Part shown: in pieces, positions 16,173 through 23,570 of the stretch
Numbering within the stretch: position 1 is the stretch's first letter
How the letters are laid out: every line of letters starts with the position of its first letter
From: Arthrobacter sp. AFG7.2
Lineage (GTDB): Bacteria > Actinomycetota > Actinomycetes > Actinomycetales > Micrococcaceae
Length of the DNA: 64,000 bases
Direction: 5' to 3'
Assembly: GCF_002892835.1 (NCBI RefSeq)
Contig: NZ_PJMB01000012.1
Coordinates: forward strand, 1-64,000
Translations under genes and position numbers: made by a program
Notes under the pieces: generated by a model
Told to the model about the DNA's origin: nothing
The model's input: only the letters and a program-made list of their open reading frames with translations
The model's database searches: none

Positions 16173-17528
16173 CTACGCCTTGGGCCGCATATCGTAAATC
16201 CTGCGCAGCTTGCCGTTGGACCGCTCCAGCGAGCCGGGGTCCACCACGTCCACAGTGCAGGAAGAACCCACGTGGATCTTGATCTGCTCCTTCAAGGTGC
16301 GCGCCGCCGTCGAAACCTGCTCAATGCTGACGGTTTCCCGGCGCTCGATCTTCACCGTCATCTGGTCCATCCGCTGGCCTTCGGGACGGGTGAGCTCCAG
16401 CTGGAAGTGCGGGCTGAGCTCCGGGATTCGGAGGGCAATTTCCTCGATCTGTGACGGAAAAACGTTCACCCCGCGGAGGATGATCATGTCGTCGCTGCGG
16501 CCGGTGATGCGTCCCATCCTGCGGTGTGCCGGGCGGGCCGTGCCGGGGAGCAGCCGGGTGAGGTCCTTGGTGCGGTACCGGATGATGGGCAGCGCTTCCT
16601 TGGTGAGCGAGGTGAACACGAGTTCGCCGTGCTCGCCGTCGCGCAGGACGTTTTCCTTGCCCACCTCGGGGTTGAATGCATCGATGATCTCGGGGCGGAA
16701 GTGGTCCTCCCAGATGTGGCTGCCGTCCTGCGTTTCCACTGCTTCGCCGGCCACGCCCGGGCCCATCACCTCGGACAGTCCGTAGATGTCGCAGGCTTTG
16801 ATGTTCATGGTGACTTCGAGCTCGTGCCGCATCTCCTCGGTCCACGGCTCGGCGCCCAGCACGGCGTACTTCAATGAGGTGGAGGCGGGGTCGATGCCCA
16901 TGTGCGCCATGGCGTCGGCGATGGTCAGCAGGTACGTGGGGGTGGCCAGGATGGCGTCCGGCTTGAAGTCCTGGATCAGCTGGATCTGGCGCTCGGTCTG
17001 CCCGCCGGAAATGGGAATCACGGTGCAGCCCAGGGCTTCAGCGCCGGCGTGCGCACCGAGCCCGCCGGTGAACAGGCCGTAGCCGTAGGCGTTGTGGACC
17101 TTCATGCCGGGGCGGATGCCGGAGGCGCGGAAGCTGCGGGCCACCAGCTTTGCCCAGTCCGCGAGGTCCTGTTTGGTGTATCCCACCACCGTTGGCCGCC
17201 CCGTGGTTCCCGAGCTGGCGTGCACGCGGGCCACTTCGTTCTGCGGGACGGCGAACATGCCGAACGGGTATTCCTCGCGCAGGTCGTCCTTGGTGGTGAA
17301 CGGGAAGTTGCCCAGGTCGTCCAGCTCGCGCAGGTCGTTGGGGTGGATGCCGGCGTCGTCGAACTTGCGCTTGTACAGGGGTACACGCTCGTACGCGTAG
17401 GCAACGGTGTGCTGGAGGCGGCTCAGCTGGAGGGCTTCAAGCTCGTCCCGGGAAATGGTCTCTTCGCGGTCCAGCCCGGCGTCGGTTGCTGCAACAGCGG
17501 CGGGGGTTTCGGGGGCATGCAGGGTCAT
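16173..17528 (-). CDS. paaK: Phenylacetate-CoA ligase PaaK
   Basis: 451-aa adenylate-forming ligase that converts phenylacetate, ATP and CoA to phenylacetyl-CoA, the first step of the pathway. N-terminal LQHTVAYAYERVPLYKRKFDDAG and P-loop SSGTTGRPTVVGYTKQDL are PaaK hallmarks. A later ILRGVNVFPSQIEEIAL motif (about 370) and the C-terminal lid NGKLRRIYDMRP complete the enzyme. ATG 17528 with AGGAAA. Lies 6 nt downstream of paaI, so the two are cotranscribed from the operator D region. Length equals that of typical actinobacterial PaaK. Confidence 0.95.
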   Translation of the reverse strand: MTLHAPETPAAVAATDAGLDREETISRDELEALQLSRLQHTVAYAYERVPLYKRKFDDAGIHPNDLRELDDLGNFPFTTKDDLREEYPFGMFAVPQNEVARVHASSGTTGRPTVVGYTKQDLADWAKLVARSFRASGIRPGMKVHNAYGYGLFTGGLGAHAGAEALGCTVIPISGGQTERQIQLIQDFKPDAILATPTYLLTIADAMAHMGIDPASTSLKYAVLGAEPWTEEMRHELEVTMNIKACDIYGLSEVMGPGVAGEAVETQDGSHIWEDHFRPEIIDAFNPEVGKENVLRDGEHGELVFTSLTKEALPIIRYRTKDLTRLLPGTARPAHRRMGRITGRSDDMIILRGVNVFPSQIEEIALRIPELSPHFQLELTRPEGQRMDQMTVKIERRETVSIEQVSTAARTLKEQIKIHVGSSCTVDVVDPGSLERSNGKLRRIYDMRPKA

Positions 17529-17534
17529 TGTTTC

Positions 17535-18008
17535 CTACTTCTTGGGGATGGTGCGGCTGCGTCCGCGGAACTCGGCAACGAGCTCGCCGGGCTGGGCAGG
17601 GGTGGGCTGGCCTGGTTCGGAAGCCTGCCCATCCCCGGCGAAAATCTGGATGTCGTACAGGCCGCTGCGGCCCGCGCTGGAGCGGCGGTCCGCTACCGCT
17701 GTGAGCACCTGGCCGCGGAAGGCAGGTTTGAGGAAATTGATGTCGACGCCGGAGGCCACAGTGATGCTGTTTTCCTCCCCGGGAGCCGGCACGGCAGGGT
17801 TGCACGCGAGGGCGAAGGCGGTGTCACCGAAGGCGAAGATCATTCCGCCGTGGGCCATGCCGAAGCCGTTGAGCATTTCCTGCCGGAGGGTCATCCGGAT
17901 GGTTGCATGCCCGTCGCTGAGGGCGAGGACCTGGATTCCCATCCACTCGGAGGCGTAGTCGTTCTCCAGTATCTGGTGTGTGGGCCCCGAAAGGGTGGTT
18001 TCAGCCAT
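17535..18008 (-). CDS. paaI: Hydroxyphenylacetyl-CoA thioesterase PaaI
   Basis: 157-aa hotdog thioesterase with the PaaI signature LNGFGMAHGGMIFAFGDTAFALACN (HGG and catalytic Asp) and SGVDINFLKPAFRGQVLTA. In the phenylacetate pathway PaaI hydrolyses dead-end ring-hydroxylated CoA esters and frees trapped CoA. ATG 18008 preceded by GGAGG. First gene of the paaI-paaK operon, with operator D 23 nt upstream. Confidence 0.92.
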   Translation of the reverse strand: MAETTLSGPTHQILENDYASEWMGIQVLALSDGHATIRMTLRQEMLNGFGMAHGGMIFAFGDTAFALACNPAVPAPGEENSITVASGVDINFLKPAFRGQVLTAVADRRSSAGRSGLYDIQIFAGDGQASEPGQPTPAQPGELVAEFRGRSRTIPKK

Positions 18009-18030
18009 GCGTCATTGCCTCCAGCTTTAT

Positions 18031-18052
18031 TTACCGAATGTTCATTAGGTAA
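18031..18052 (-). promoter_or_regulatory. PaaR/TetR-type operator D (paaI-paaK)
   Basis: 22-bp palindrome TTACCGAATG-TT-CATTAGGTAA arrangement with one mismatched pair besides the centre. Shares TTACCGAA and GTAA ends with operators A and B. Located between the paaI start and the divergent pta gene. Confidence 0.65.
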
Positions 18053-18183
18053 TCCCATGTAGGGGTCCCGTGTCAAGAGCCCGCGTGCCCATCACCACAC
18101 CGGCTGCCGGTGGAATGCCTGCGGAAACCGCCGGGGAAGGTGCAAGGATGGAGGGACCGGCACCAGCACACAAAGGGCGGACC

Positions 18184-20262
18184 ATGGCCAAAGGCATCTA
18201 TGTCAGCGCAACCACTCCAGGCTCAGGCAAGTCACTCGTGGCCCTGGGTTTGGCGGACACCCTCCACCGTCATGCGGACAGGATCGGCTTCTTCAAGCCC
18301 GTGGTCCACGGCCCGGACGCTGCGGCTGATCCCATGGTGGCGCTGATGAAGTCCCGGTTCGCGCTGGAGGACGACCGGTGCCGCGGCGGCCTGACCTATG
18401 AAGAGGTCCGGTCGCTCCTTGCAGAAGGAAACCGGGCCGAGATCGATGCCCGCTGCGTGGAAATCTTCGCGGAGATCTCGCGGAACTGCGATGTGGTGAT
18501 CGTGGAGGGGACGGACCTGGTTGGCCAGGACTCCGCCGTCGAGTTCGATCTCAACGCCCGGCTGGCCAACAACCTAGCCACGCCCGTGGTTGCCGTCGTG
18601 GGCGCCAAAGGGCGGACAGTGGCCGAGGCCGTTGCCGCCGTCGAGGTAGCCAGGAAAGAACTCGCCGCCGAACGGTGTGCGCTGCTGGCCATCATGGTGA
18701 ACCGGGCAGACCCGGAGGACCTGGACGCCATTGCCGCCGCCGTGAAGCCCGGTGCCTCCAAGCGGCCGGTGTACATCCTGCCCGAGCTGGAGGAGATAGC
18801 GCGGCCCACCACCGGTGAAGTGGCTGCTGCCCTGGGTGTCCGCCAGATTGCCGGGCGGCCGGACATGGAGCGCGACGTGAAGGACATCAAGGTTGCGGCC
18901 ATGAACGTGGGCAACTTCCTGAACGTGCTCGATGAGGGCGCCCTGGTGATTGTCCCGGGTGACCGGGCGGATGTGATGGTGGCGTGCCTGGCTGCGTCCT
19001 TCTCGCCCGAATTCCCGGTGGCCTCCGCCCTGATCCTCACCGGCGGGCTGGCGCCGGACGCCAACATCTACCCGCTCCTGGCCCAGGCCCCGTTCCCCGT
19101 GTTCGCCGCGGGCGAGGACACGTACACCACGGCCCGACGGGTCTCGGAGGTCCGGAGCGAAATCTGGTCGGGGCACCGCCGCAAGGTGGCCTCCGCCCTG
19201 GGGCTGTGGTCCCGCCGGGTGGATGAAACAGAGCTGATGGAACGGCTGCACCTGCCCCGCACCGAGCGGATGACGCCGCTGCGCTTCCTGCATGACCTCA
19301 TTGAGCGGGCCCGTTCGCAGCGCCGGCACGTGGTGCTGCCCGAGGGGACGGATGTGCGCATCCTCCGGGCGGCGGAAATCCTGCACCGCCGCGACGTCTG
19401 CGACCTTACCGTGCTGGGACCTGAATCGGACGTCCGGGAACTGGCTGCCGCCAACGGCATCGACCTGTCCGGGATCACCGTCGTTGACCCCGCCGCGTCG
19501 GACCTGCGGCTGAAGTTCGCGGAGAAGTACGCGGAACTTCGGGCGCACAAAGGTGTGGACCTGCCGAAGGCCCTGGAAATCATGCAGGACGTCAGCTACT
19601 TCGGCACCATGATGGTCCAGCTGGGCGTGGTGGACGGCATGGTTTCCGGTGCCGCCCACACCACGGCGCACACCATCCGTCCTGCGCTGGAGTTCGTGAA
19701 GACGCGCCCGGGAGTGAAGATTGTATCCTCGGTGTTCCTGATGCTTATGCCGGACCGTGTGCTGGTGTACGGGGACTGTGCCGTCAACCCGGACCCGAAT
19801 GTGGAGCAGCTGGCCGATATCGCCCTGGCCTCAGCGGAGACCGCCGTCCAGTTCGGGGTGGAACCGCGGGTGGCCATGCTGTCCTACTCAACGGGCGGAT
19901 CGGGCGCGGGGGAGGCCGTTGATGAAGTGCGGCAGGCCACCGAACTGGTCCGCCAGCGCCGCCCGGACCTCGCCGTTGAAGGTCCCATCCAGTACGACGC
20001 CGCCGTGGACGCCTCCATCGCGGAGTCCAAGATGCCGGGGTCCTCGGTAGCCGGGCAGGCCACCGTGTTCATCTTCCCGGACCTCAACACCGGCAATAAC
20101 ACCTACAAGGCGGTGCAGCAGAGCTCGGGTGCGGTGGCCGTCGGGCCTGTCCTGCAGGGGTTGCGGAAACCGGTCAACGACCTCTCCCGTGGCTGCACCG
20201 TGGAGGACATCGTCAATACGGTGGCCATTACGGCCATCCAGGCCCAGGCACCCGCTTCCTAG
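18184..20262 (+). CDS. pta: Phosphate acetyltransferase
   Basis: 692-aa long-form Pta. N-terminal P-loop/DRTGG region starts GIYVSATTPGSGKSLVALGL. The C-terminal PTA_PTB catalytic domain (about 370-690) includes VVLPEGTDVRILRAAEIL, LGVVDGMVSGAAHTTAHTIRPAL and SYSTGGSGAG. It interconverts acetyl-CoA and acetyl phosphate and pairs with ackA 0.5 kb downstream. ATG 18184 is preceded by AAAGGGCGG and gives the standard start; in-frame starts at 18070 or 18148 would add unconserved residues. Ends at a strong hairpin. Confidence 0.95.
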   Translation: MAKGIYVSATTPGSGKSLVALGLADTLHRHADRIGFFKPVVHGPDAAADPMVALMKSRFALEDDRCRGGLTYEEVRSLLAEGNRAEIDARCVEIFAEISRNCDVVIVEGTDLVGQDSAVEFDLNARLANNLATPVVAVVGAKGRTVAEAVAAVEVARKELAAERCALLAIMVNRADPEDLDAIAAAVKPGASKRPVYILPELEEIARPTTGEVAAALGVRQIAGRPDMERDVKDIKVAAMNVGNFLNVLDEGALVIVPGDRADVMVACLAASFSPEFPVASALILTGGLAPDANIYPLLAQAPFPVFAAGEDTYTTARRVSEVRSEIWSGHRRKVASALGLWSRRVDETELMERLHLPRTERMTPLRFLHDLIERARSQRRHVVLPEGTDVRILRAAEILHRRDVCDLTVLGPESDVRELAAANGIDLSGITVVDPAASDLRLKFAEKYAELRAHKGVDLPKALEIMQDVSYFGTMMVQLGVVDGMVSGAAHTTAHTIRPALEFVKTRPGVKIVSSVFLMLMPDRVLVYGDCAVNPDPNVEQLADIALASAETAVQFGVEPRVAMLSYSTGGSGAGEAVDEVRQATELVRQRRPDLAVEGPIQYDAAVDASIAESKMPGSSVAGQATVFIFPDLNTGNNTYKAVQQSSGAVAVGPVLQGLRKPVNDLSRGCTVEDIVNTVAITAIQAQAPAS

Positions 20263-20279
20263 CCAGCCTTGCCGAAACA

Positions 20280-20320
20280 AAGGACGACGCCGGACCCGCT
20301 TGGGTGCCGGCGTCGTCCTT
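20280..20320. terminator. Terminator between pta and the convergent acidic-protein gene
   Basis: Perfect 14-bp stem AAGGACGACGCCGG/CCGGCGTCGTCCTT with a 13-nt loop, followed by GGTTT. Sited between convergent genes, so it may serve both strands. Confidence 0.85.
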
Positions 20321-20328
20321 GGTTTGGG

Positions 20329-20628
20329 TCAGCTGTTGTCCGGTTTGGCCAGGCTTTCCGGGTCCTCCTGCTTGGCCGCCTCGTCGGACAGGCCCTGCGG
20401 GGTGAGGTCCAGGTCTTCGGTGTTTTCGGGAGCTTCCGGCGCCTCACCGGTTTCGGCGGCCTTGGGGTTGCCGGTGTCGTCCAGCGCGGGGTTGGCACCC
20501 TCGACGCCGGTGGGGTCCTTGGTGCCTGAGCCGGAATCTGTATCCGCCTGCGGATCCAGCGGAGCGGTGCTGCTGGATCCTGTGTTGGTGGGGTCGTTCT
20601 CGTCGATCGAAGTGGGCTCGTTCGTCAT
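20329..20628 (-). CDS. Small acidic disordered protein of unknown function
   Basis: 99-aa protein almost devoid of hydrophobic residues (MTNEPTSIDENDPTNTGSSS...), with about one quarter Asp/Glu. No signal peptide, membrane segment or domain that I recognise; predicted disordered. ATG 20628 with an AGAGGA site. It sits alone on the minus strand between pta and ackA, which are usually adjacent. Composition resembles the acidic protein at 13923-14228, but the sequences are not clearly related. Confidence 0.65.
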   Translation of the reverse strand: MTNEPTSIDENDPTNTGSSSTAPLDPQADTDSGSGTKDPTGVEGANPALDDTGNPKAAETGEAPEAPENTEDLDLTPQGLSDEAAKQEDPESLAKPDNS

Positions 20629-20770
20629 GGAAGTGTCCTCTCGGGCGCGGGTCCTGCCTGTCCGCCGACTCTAGGCGCAGCACGCCCCGGTCCGCAAGAA
20701 TCCCGCAGCCTGCCACGCCCAACCTATAGTGGGGTTTGAACCGCAGAAGCAAGGCTCAGGAGGCCCCCAC

Positions 20771-21931
20771 ATGCTCGTGCTCGTCATCAACTCCGGCTCG
20801 TCCTCCCTCAAGTACCAGGTCCGGGACGTTTCTGCCGGCAGTGTCCTGACTGAGGGGCTGATCGAAAAAATCGGCATGGGCAACGGCGGCGACGGGGACG
20901 GTGAAATTGAGGGCCCTCGGGACCACGCAGAAGCCCTGGAGCTGGTGGACGCAGCCATCCACCGGGAACTTGGCGACCTGGAGCTGGGCGCCGTGGGCCA
21001 CCGGGTGGTGCATGGCGGTGAGCGCTTCGCGGAGCCGGTGCAGATCGACAACGAGATCACCCGCGCCATCGAGCGGCTGAACCCGCTGGCGCCGCTGCAC
21101 AACCCGGCCAATGTCCTGGGCATCCGCGCGATCACCAAAAAGTGGCCGGACATGCCGCAGGTGGCCGTCTTCGACACCGCTTTCCACCGCACGCTGCCGG
21201 AGCACGCCTGGCGCTACGCCGTCCCGGACGAGCTGTACACCAACCACGGCATCCGCCGCTACGGTTTCCACGGCACGTCCCACGAGTACGTCACGCGCCG
21301 CGCCGCGGCACTGCTGGACCTGCCCGTGGAGGAGTTCGACGGCGTGATCGCCCACCTGGGCAACGGCGCCTCAGTCACCGCTATCCGGGGCGGCCATTCG
21401 GTGGACACCTCCATGGGTTTCACCCCGCTTGAAGGCCTGGTGATGGGAACGCGCTCCGGAGACCTGGACCCCTCCATCCTGGTCTTCCTGGGCAGGGCAG
21501 GCTGGACGCCGGAGGACCTGGACACCATGCTGAACCGGGAATCCGGGCTGAAGGGGCTGGCCGGCAACAATGACATGCGGTCGGTGGTGGAGGCAGCGGA
21601 GTCAGGCGACGCCAAAGCCGCGACAGCGCTCGCGGTCACGTCCTACCGGCTGGCCAAGTACATCGGCGGTTACCACGTGGCTGTGGGCGGAGCGAAGGCG
21701 CTGGTGTTCACGGCCGGAATCGGCGAGAACTCGCACCAGTTCCGTGCCCTGGTGGCGGACAGGCTCGGCGCCCTGGGAATAGAGCTCGACGCCGGCCTGA
21801 ACGCTGAGCGGTCCAGGGAGCCGCGGGTCATTTCCACGCCACAGTCCGCCATCCCTGTCCTGGTCATCCCCACGGACGAGGAACGCGCGATCGCGGAGGC
21901 GACTGCCGCCGTCGTCTCCCCGGCAGGCTAA
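20771..21931 (+). CDS. ackA: Acetate kinase
   Basis: 386-aa ASKHA-fold kinase that makes ATP and acetate from acetyl phosphate. Signatures: MLVLVINSGSSSLKYQV at the N-terminus, AVGHRVVHGGERF, YGFHGTSHEYVT, IAHLGNGASV and VFTAGIGENS. ATG 20771 with CAGGAGG. Completes the Pta-AckA route with the upstream pta gene, although an opposite-strand gene separates them. Its stop is directly followed by the 32-bp-period repeat array. Confidence 0.96.
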   Translation: MLVLVINSGSSSLKYQVRDVSAGSVLTEGLIEKIGMGNGGDGDGEIEGPRDHAEALELVDAAIHRELGDLELGAVGHRVVHGGERFAEPVQIDNEITRAIERLNPLAPLHNPANVLGIRAITKKWPDMPQVAVFDTAFHRTLPEHAWRYAVPDELYTNHGIRRYGFHGTSHEYVTRRAAALLDLPVEEFDGVIAHLGNGASVTAIRGGHSVDTSMGFTPLEGLVMGTRSGDLDPSILVFLGRAGWTPEDLDTMLNRESGLKGLAGNNDMRSVVEAAESGDAKAATALAVTSYRLAKYIGGYHVAVGGAKALVFTAGIGENSHQFRALVADRLGALGIELDAGLNAERSREPRVISTPQSAIPVLVIPTDEERAIAEATAAVVSPAG

Positions 21932-21933
21932 CC

Positions 21934-22010
21934 GACGCTCTCTCACTTTCGGTGGGGTTTTCCGCGACGCTCTCTCACTTAATTGCGGTTTTCCCGGGAC
22001 GCTCTCTCAG
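21934..22010. repeat. Tandem array 1, 32-bp period, ACGCTCTCTCA core
   Basis: Three units begin ACGCTCTCTCA at 21935, 21967 and 21999, exactly 32 bp apart. The core is conserved and followed by a variable segment and TTTTCC/CCGGG. The array fills the space between the convergent ackA and SQR genes and its last unit runs into the SQR stop. Same unit as arrays at 35376-35487 and 36809-36885. Confidence 0.8.
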
Positions 22011-23207
22011 TCAAGCCCGGCCCTTGAGGATCAGGTTCCAGTAGATCTGCGGGAAGATGTCCCGGTCCACCACCCAGGACAGCTTGCTTTCATTCCAGGT
22101 GGGCACCCGCGGGATGGTGGGCATGGGCCGGTACCGGTCGTCGAACTCGGCGAACACCACCGTGTCGCGGGACACCGTGAAAGGGCACACGGAGTAGCCG
22201 TTGTACTTCGCGGGCAGCGGCTTACCCTTCCGCGCGGCCACCAGGTTTTTGGCCAGGACCATGGTTTGCTTCCGCAGGGCGCCGCCGGATTTTGAGTTGG
22301 TGGTTCCGGCGGCGTCTCCCAGGGACCACACATTGTGGAACCTGATGTGCCGCAGCGTCTGCCGGTCAACTTCCACGAAGCCGCCCTCGTCCCCGGCTGC
22401 CGGCAAATCCGTGGCTTTGAGCCAGTCCGGAGCGGACTGCGGCGGAACAGCATTCAGCACGTCGTAGTGCAGGTTCTCCTCGGTGCCGGTGGTGATGTCG
22501 CGGATGGTGGCCTTTTGGCTGGGGGAGTCCACGGCCACCAGCTCGCTGTTGGTCCGCAGTTCAATGCCGTACTCCGCAATTTTGCGGTCCAGCTCCCGGT
22601 CAATCTCGGGTACCCCGAAAACCGTGGGGTAGGGCTGGACCATCACCACGCGGATGTTGTCCAGTACGCCCTTCTCCCGCCAGTAGTCGCAGGCCAGGTA
22701 CATCGGTTTCTGGCTCGCCCCGCCGCACTTAATGGGACCTGCCGGCATGGTGAACACGGCGGTGCCGGAGGTGAGGCCGCTCAGCAGGGTCCAGGCCTTC
22801 GGCGCCAGGTCGAACTCGTAGTGCGAGGCCCCGTGCTGCGAATGGACCGCCTCCGCCAGGCCGGGTACGGCGTCCCAGTCGTACTGGAGGCCGGGGCAGA
22901 CCACCAGCTGGCCGTACGACACTGTTGAGCCTGACGCCAAAGTGACCGTGTTTGTGTCCGTATCCACATCCGCCGCGGCGTCCCGGATCCACGTCACGCC
23001 TTTCGGCATCACCGACTCCTGCGAGCGGACGGCCTCTGTGGCCTGGGCACGGCCGCCCGCGATGTGCGAGAACAGGGGCTGGAAGAAATGGTGGTCCTTG
23101 GGTTCAATGACCGCGACGTCCTTGACGCCATAGCGCTCCAGCCGGCCAGCCAGGGAGACGCCCGCATTGCCCCCGCCGATGATCACCACTTCATGCTGCG
23201 CGGCCAC
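22011..23207 (-). CDS. Sulfide:quinone oxidoreductase-like FAD flavoprotein
   Basis: 398-aa two-Rossmann flavoprotein. FAD motif VVIIGGGNAGVSLAGRLERYG; second FAD region WSLGDAAGTTNSKSGGALRKQ. The redox cysteines of SQR/SQOR appear conserved: Cys in GPIKCGGASQKPMYLACDY and Cys in GYSVCPFTVSRD, which resemble the two essential positions of mitochondrial SQOR. It would oxidise sulfide and pass electrons to quinone at the membrane. GTG 23207 with AAAAGGGG is the preferred start; longer frames run through the upstream DUF2945 gene. A related NADH dehydrogenase-type role is less likely given both cysteines. Confidence 0.85.
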   Translation of the reverse strand: MAAQHEVVIIGGGNAGVSLAGRLERYGVKDVAVIEPKDHHFFQPLFSHIAGGRAQATEAVRSQESVMPKGVTWIRDAAADVDTDTNTVTLASGSTVSYGQLVVCPGLQYDWDAVPGLAEAVHSQHGASHYEFDLAPKAWTLLSGLTSGTAVFTMPAGPIKCGGASQKPMYLACDYWREKGVLDNIRVVMVQPYPTVFGVPEIDRELDRKIAEYGIELRTNSELVAVDSPSQKATIRDITTGTEENLHYDVLNAVPPQSAPDWLKATDLPAAGDEGGFVEVDRQTLRHIRFHNVWSLGDAAGTTNSKSGGALRKQTMVLAKNLVAARKGKPLPAKYNGYSVCPFTVSRDTVVFAEFDDRYRPMPTIPRVPTWNESKLSWVVDRDIFPQIYWNLILKGRA

Positions 23208-23211
23208 CGCG

Positions 23212-23418
23212 CTACCCCTTTTCCGTGAGGGCAGAGGCCTTGTGCGCGGCCCGTGCACCCGTCTTGGCGGACTCCACCACATACTGCGGCTCATCCTCGC
23301 TGGCGCGGTGGGTGTGCCCGTCCAGTTCAAAGTCACTGGTTTTCTTTTCCACGATCTTGCCGTGGGTCTTGCCCTGCGGTGTGTTCCATTCCACGGACGT
23401 TCCCTTGCGTAGCGGCAT
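23212..23418 (-). CDS. DUF2945 (hypervirulence-associated, Tudor-like) protein
   Basis: 68-aa protein with the DUF2945 pattern: GTSVEWNTPQGKTHGKIVEKK, a predicted small beta-barrel, then ASEDEPQYVVESAKTGARAAHKASAL. ATG 23418 with AAGGAG. Ends 4 bp before the SQR start, so it is probably cotranscribed. The family has no firm biochemical role. Confidence 0.85.
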   Translation of the reverse strand: MPLRKGTSVEWNTPQGKTHGKIVEKKTSDFELDGHTHRASEDEPQYVVESAKTGARAAHKASALTEKG

Positions 23419-23524
23419 GCCTGCTCCTTGTGGTGGGTCCGGGCCTTCACGGCCTCCGGGAAAAAATCGGGTGCTCCACAATAGTAAGCACCGTTAGCTT
23501 TTCCGGGTACTGCCTGCGGACGGC

Positions 23525-23570
23525 AGGTGAGGTACGACGGCGGGACGCGGCCGCCGTCGTCCGCTCACCT
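23525..23570 (-). terminator. Terminator overlapping the end of the A-T-AT3 gene
   Basis: Interrupted stem AGGTGAG...ACGACGGCGG / CCGCCGTCGT...CTCACCT. It contains the TGA stop codon of the gene at 23565-26108. Likely terminator on the minus strand. Confidence 0.65.

Noticed and set aside
16902..18062. 386-codon plus-strand open frame opposite paaK and paaI
   Set aside because: Spans two well-defined minus-strand enzymes and has no domain signature.
18574..19671. 365-codon minus-strand open frame opposite pta
   Set aside because: Pta catalytic motifs are intact on the plus strand; this frame is compositionally odd (His/Arg/Gln-rich).
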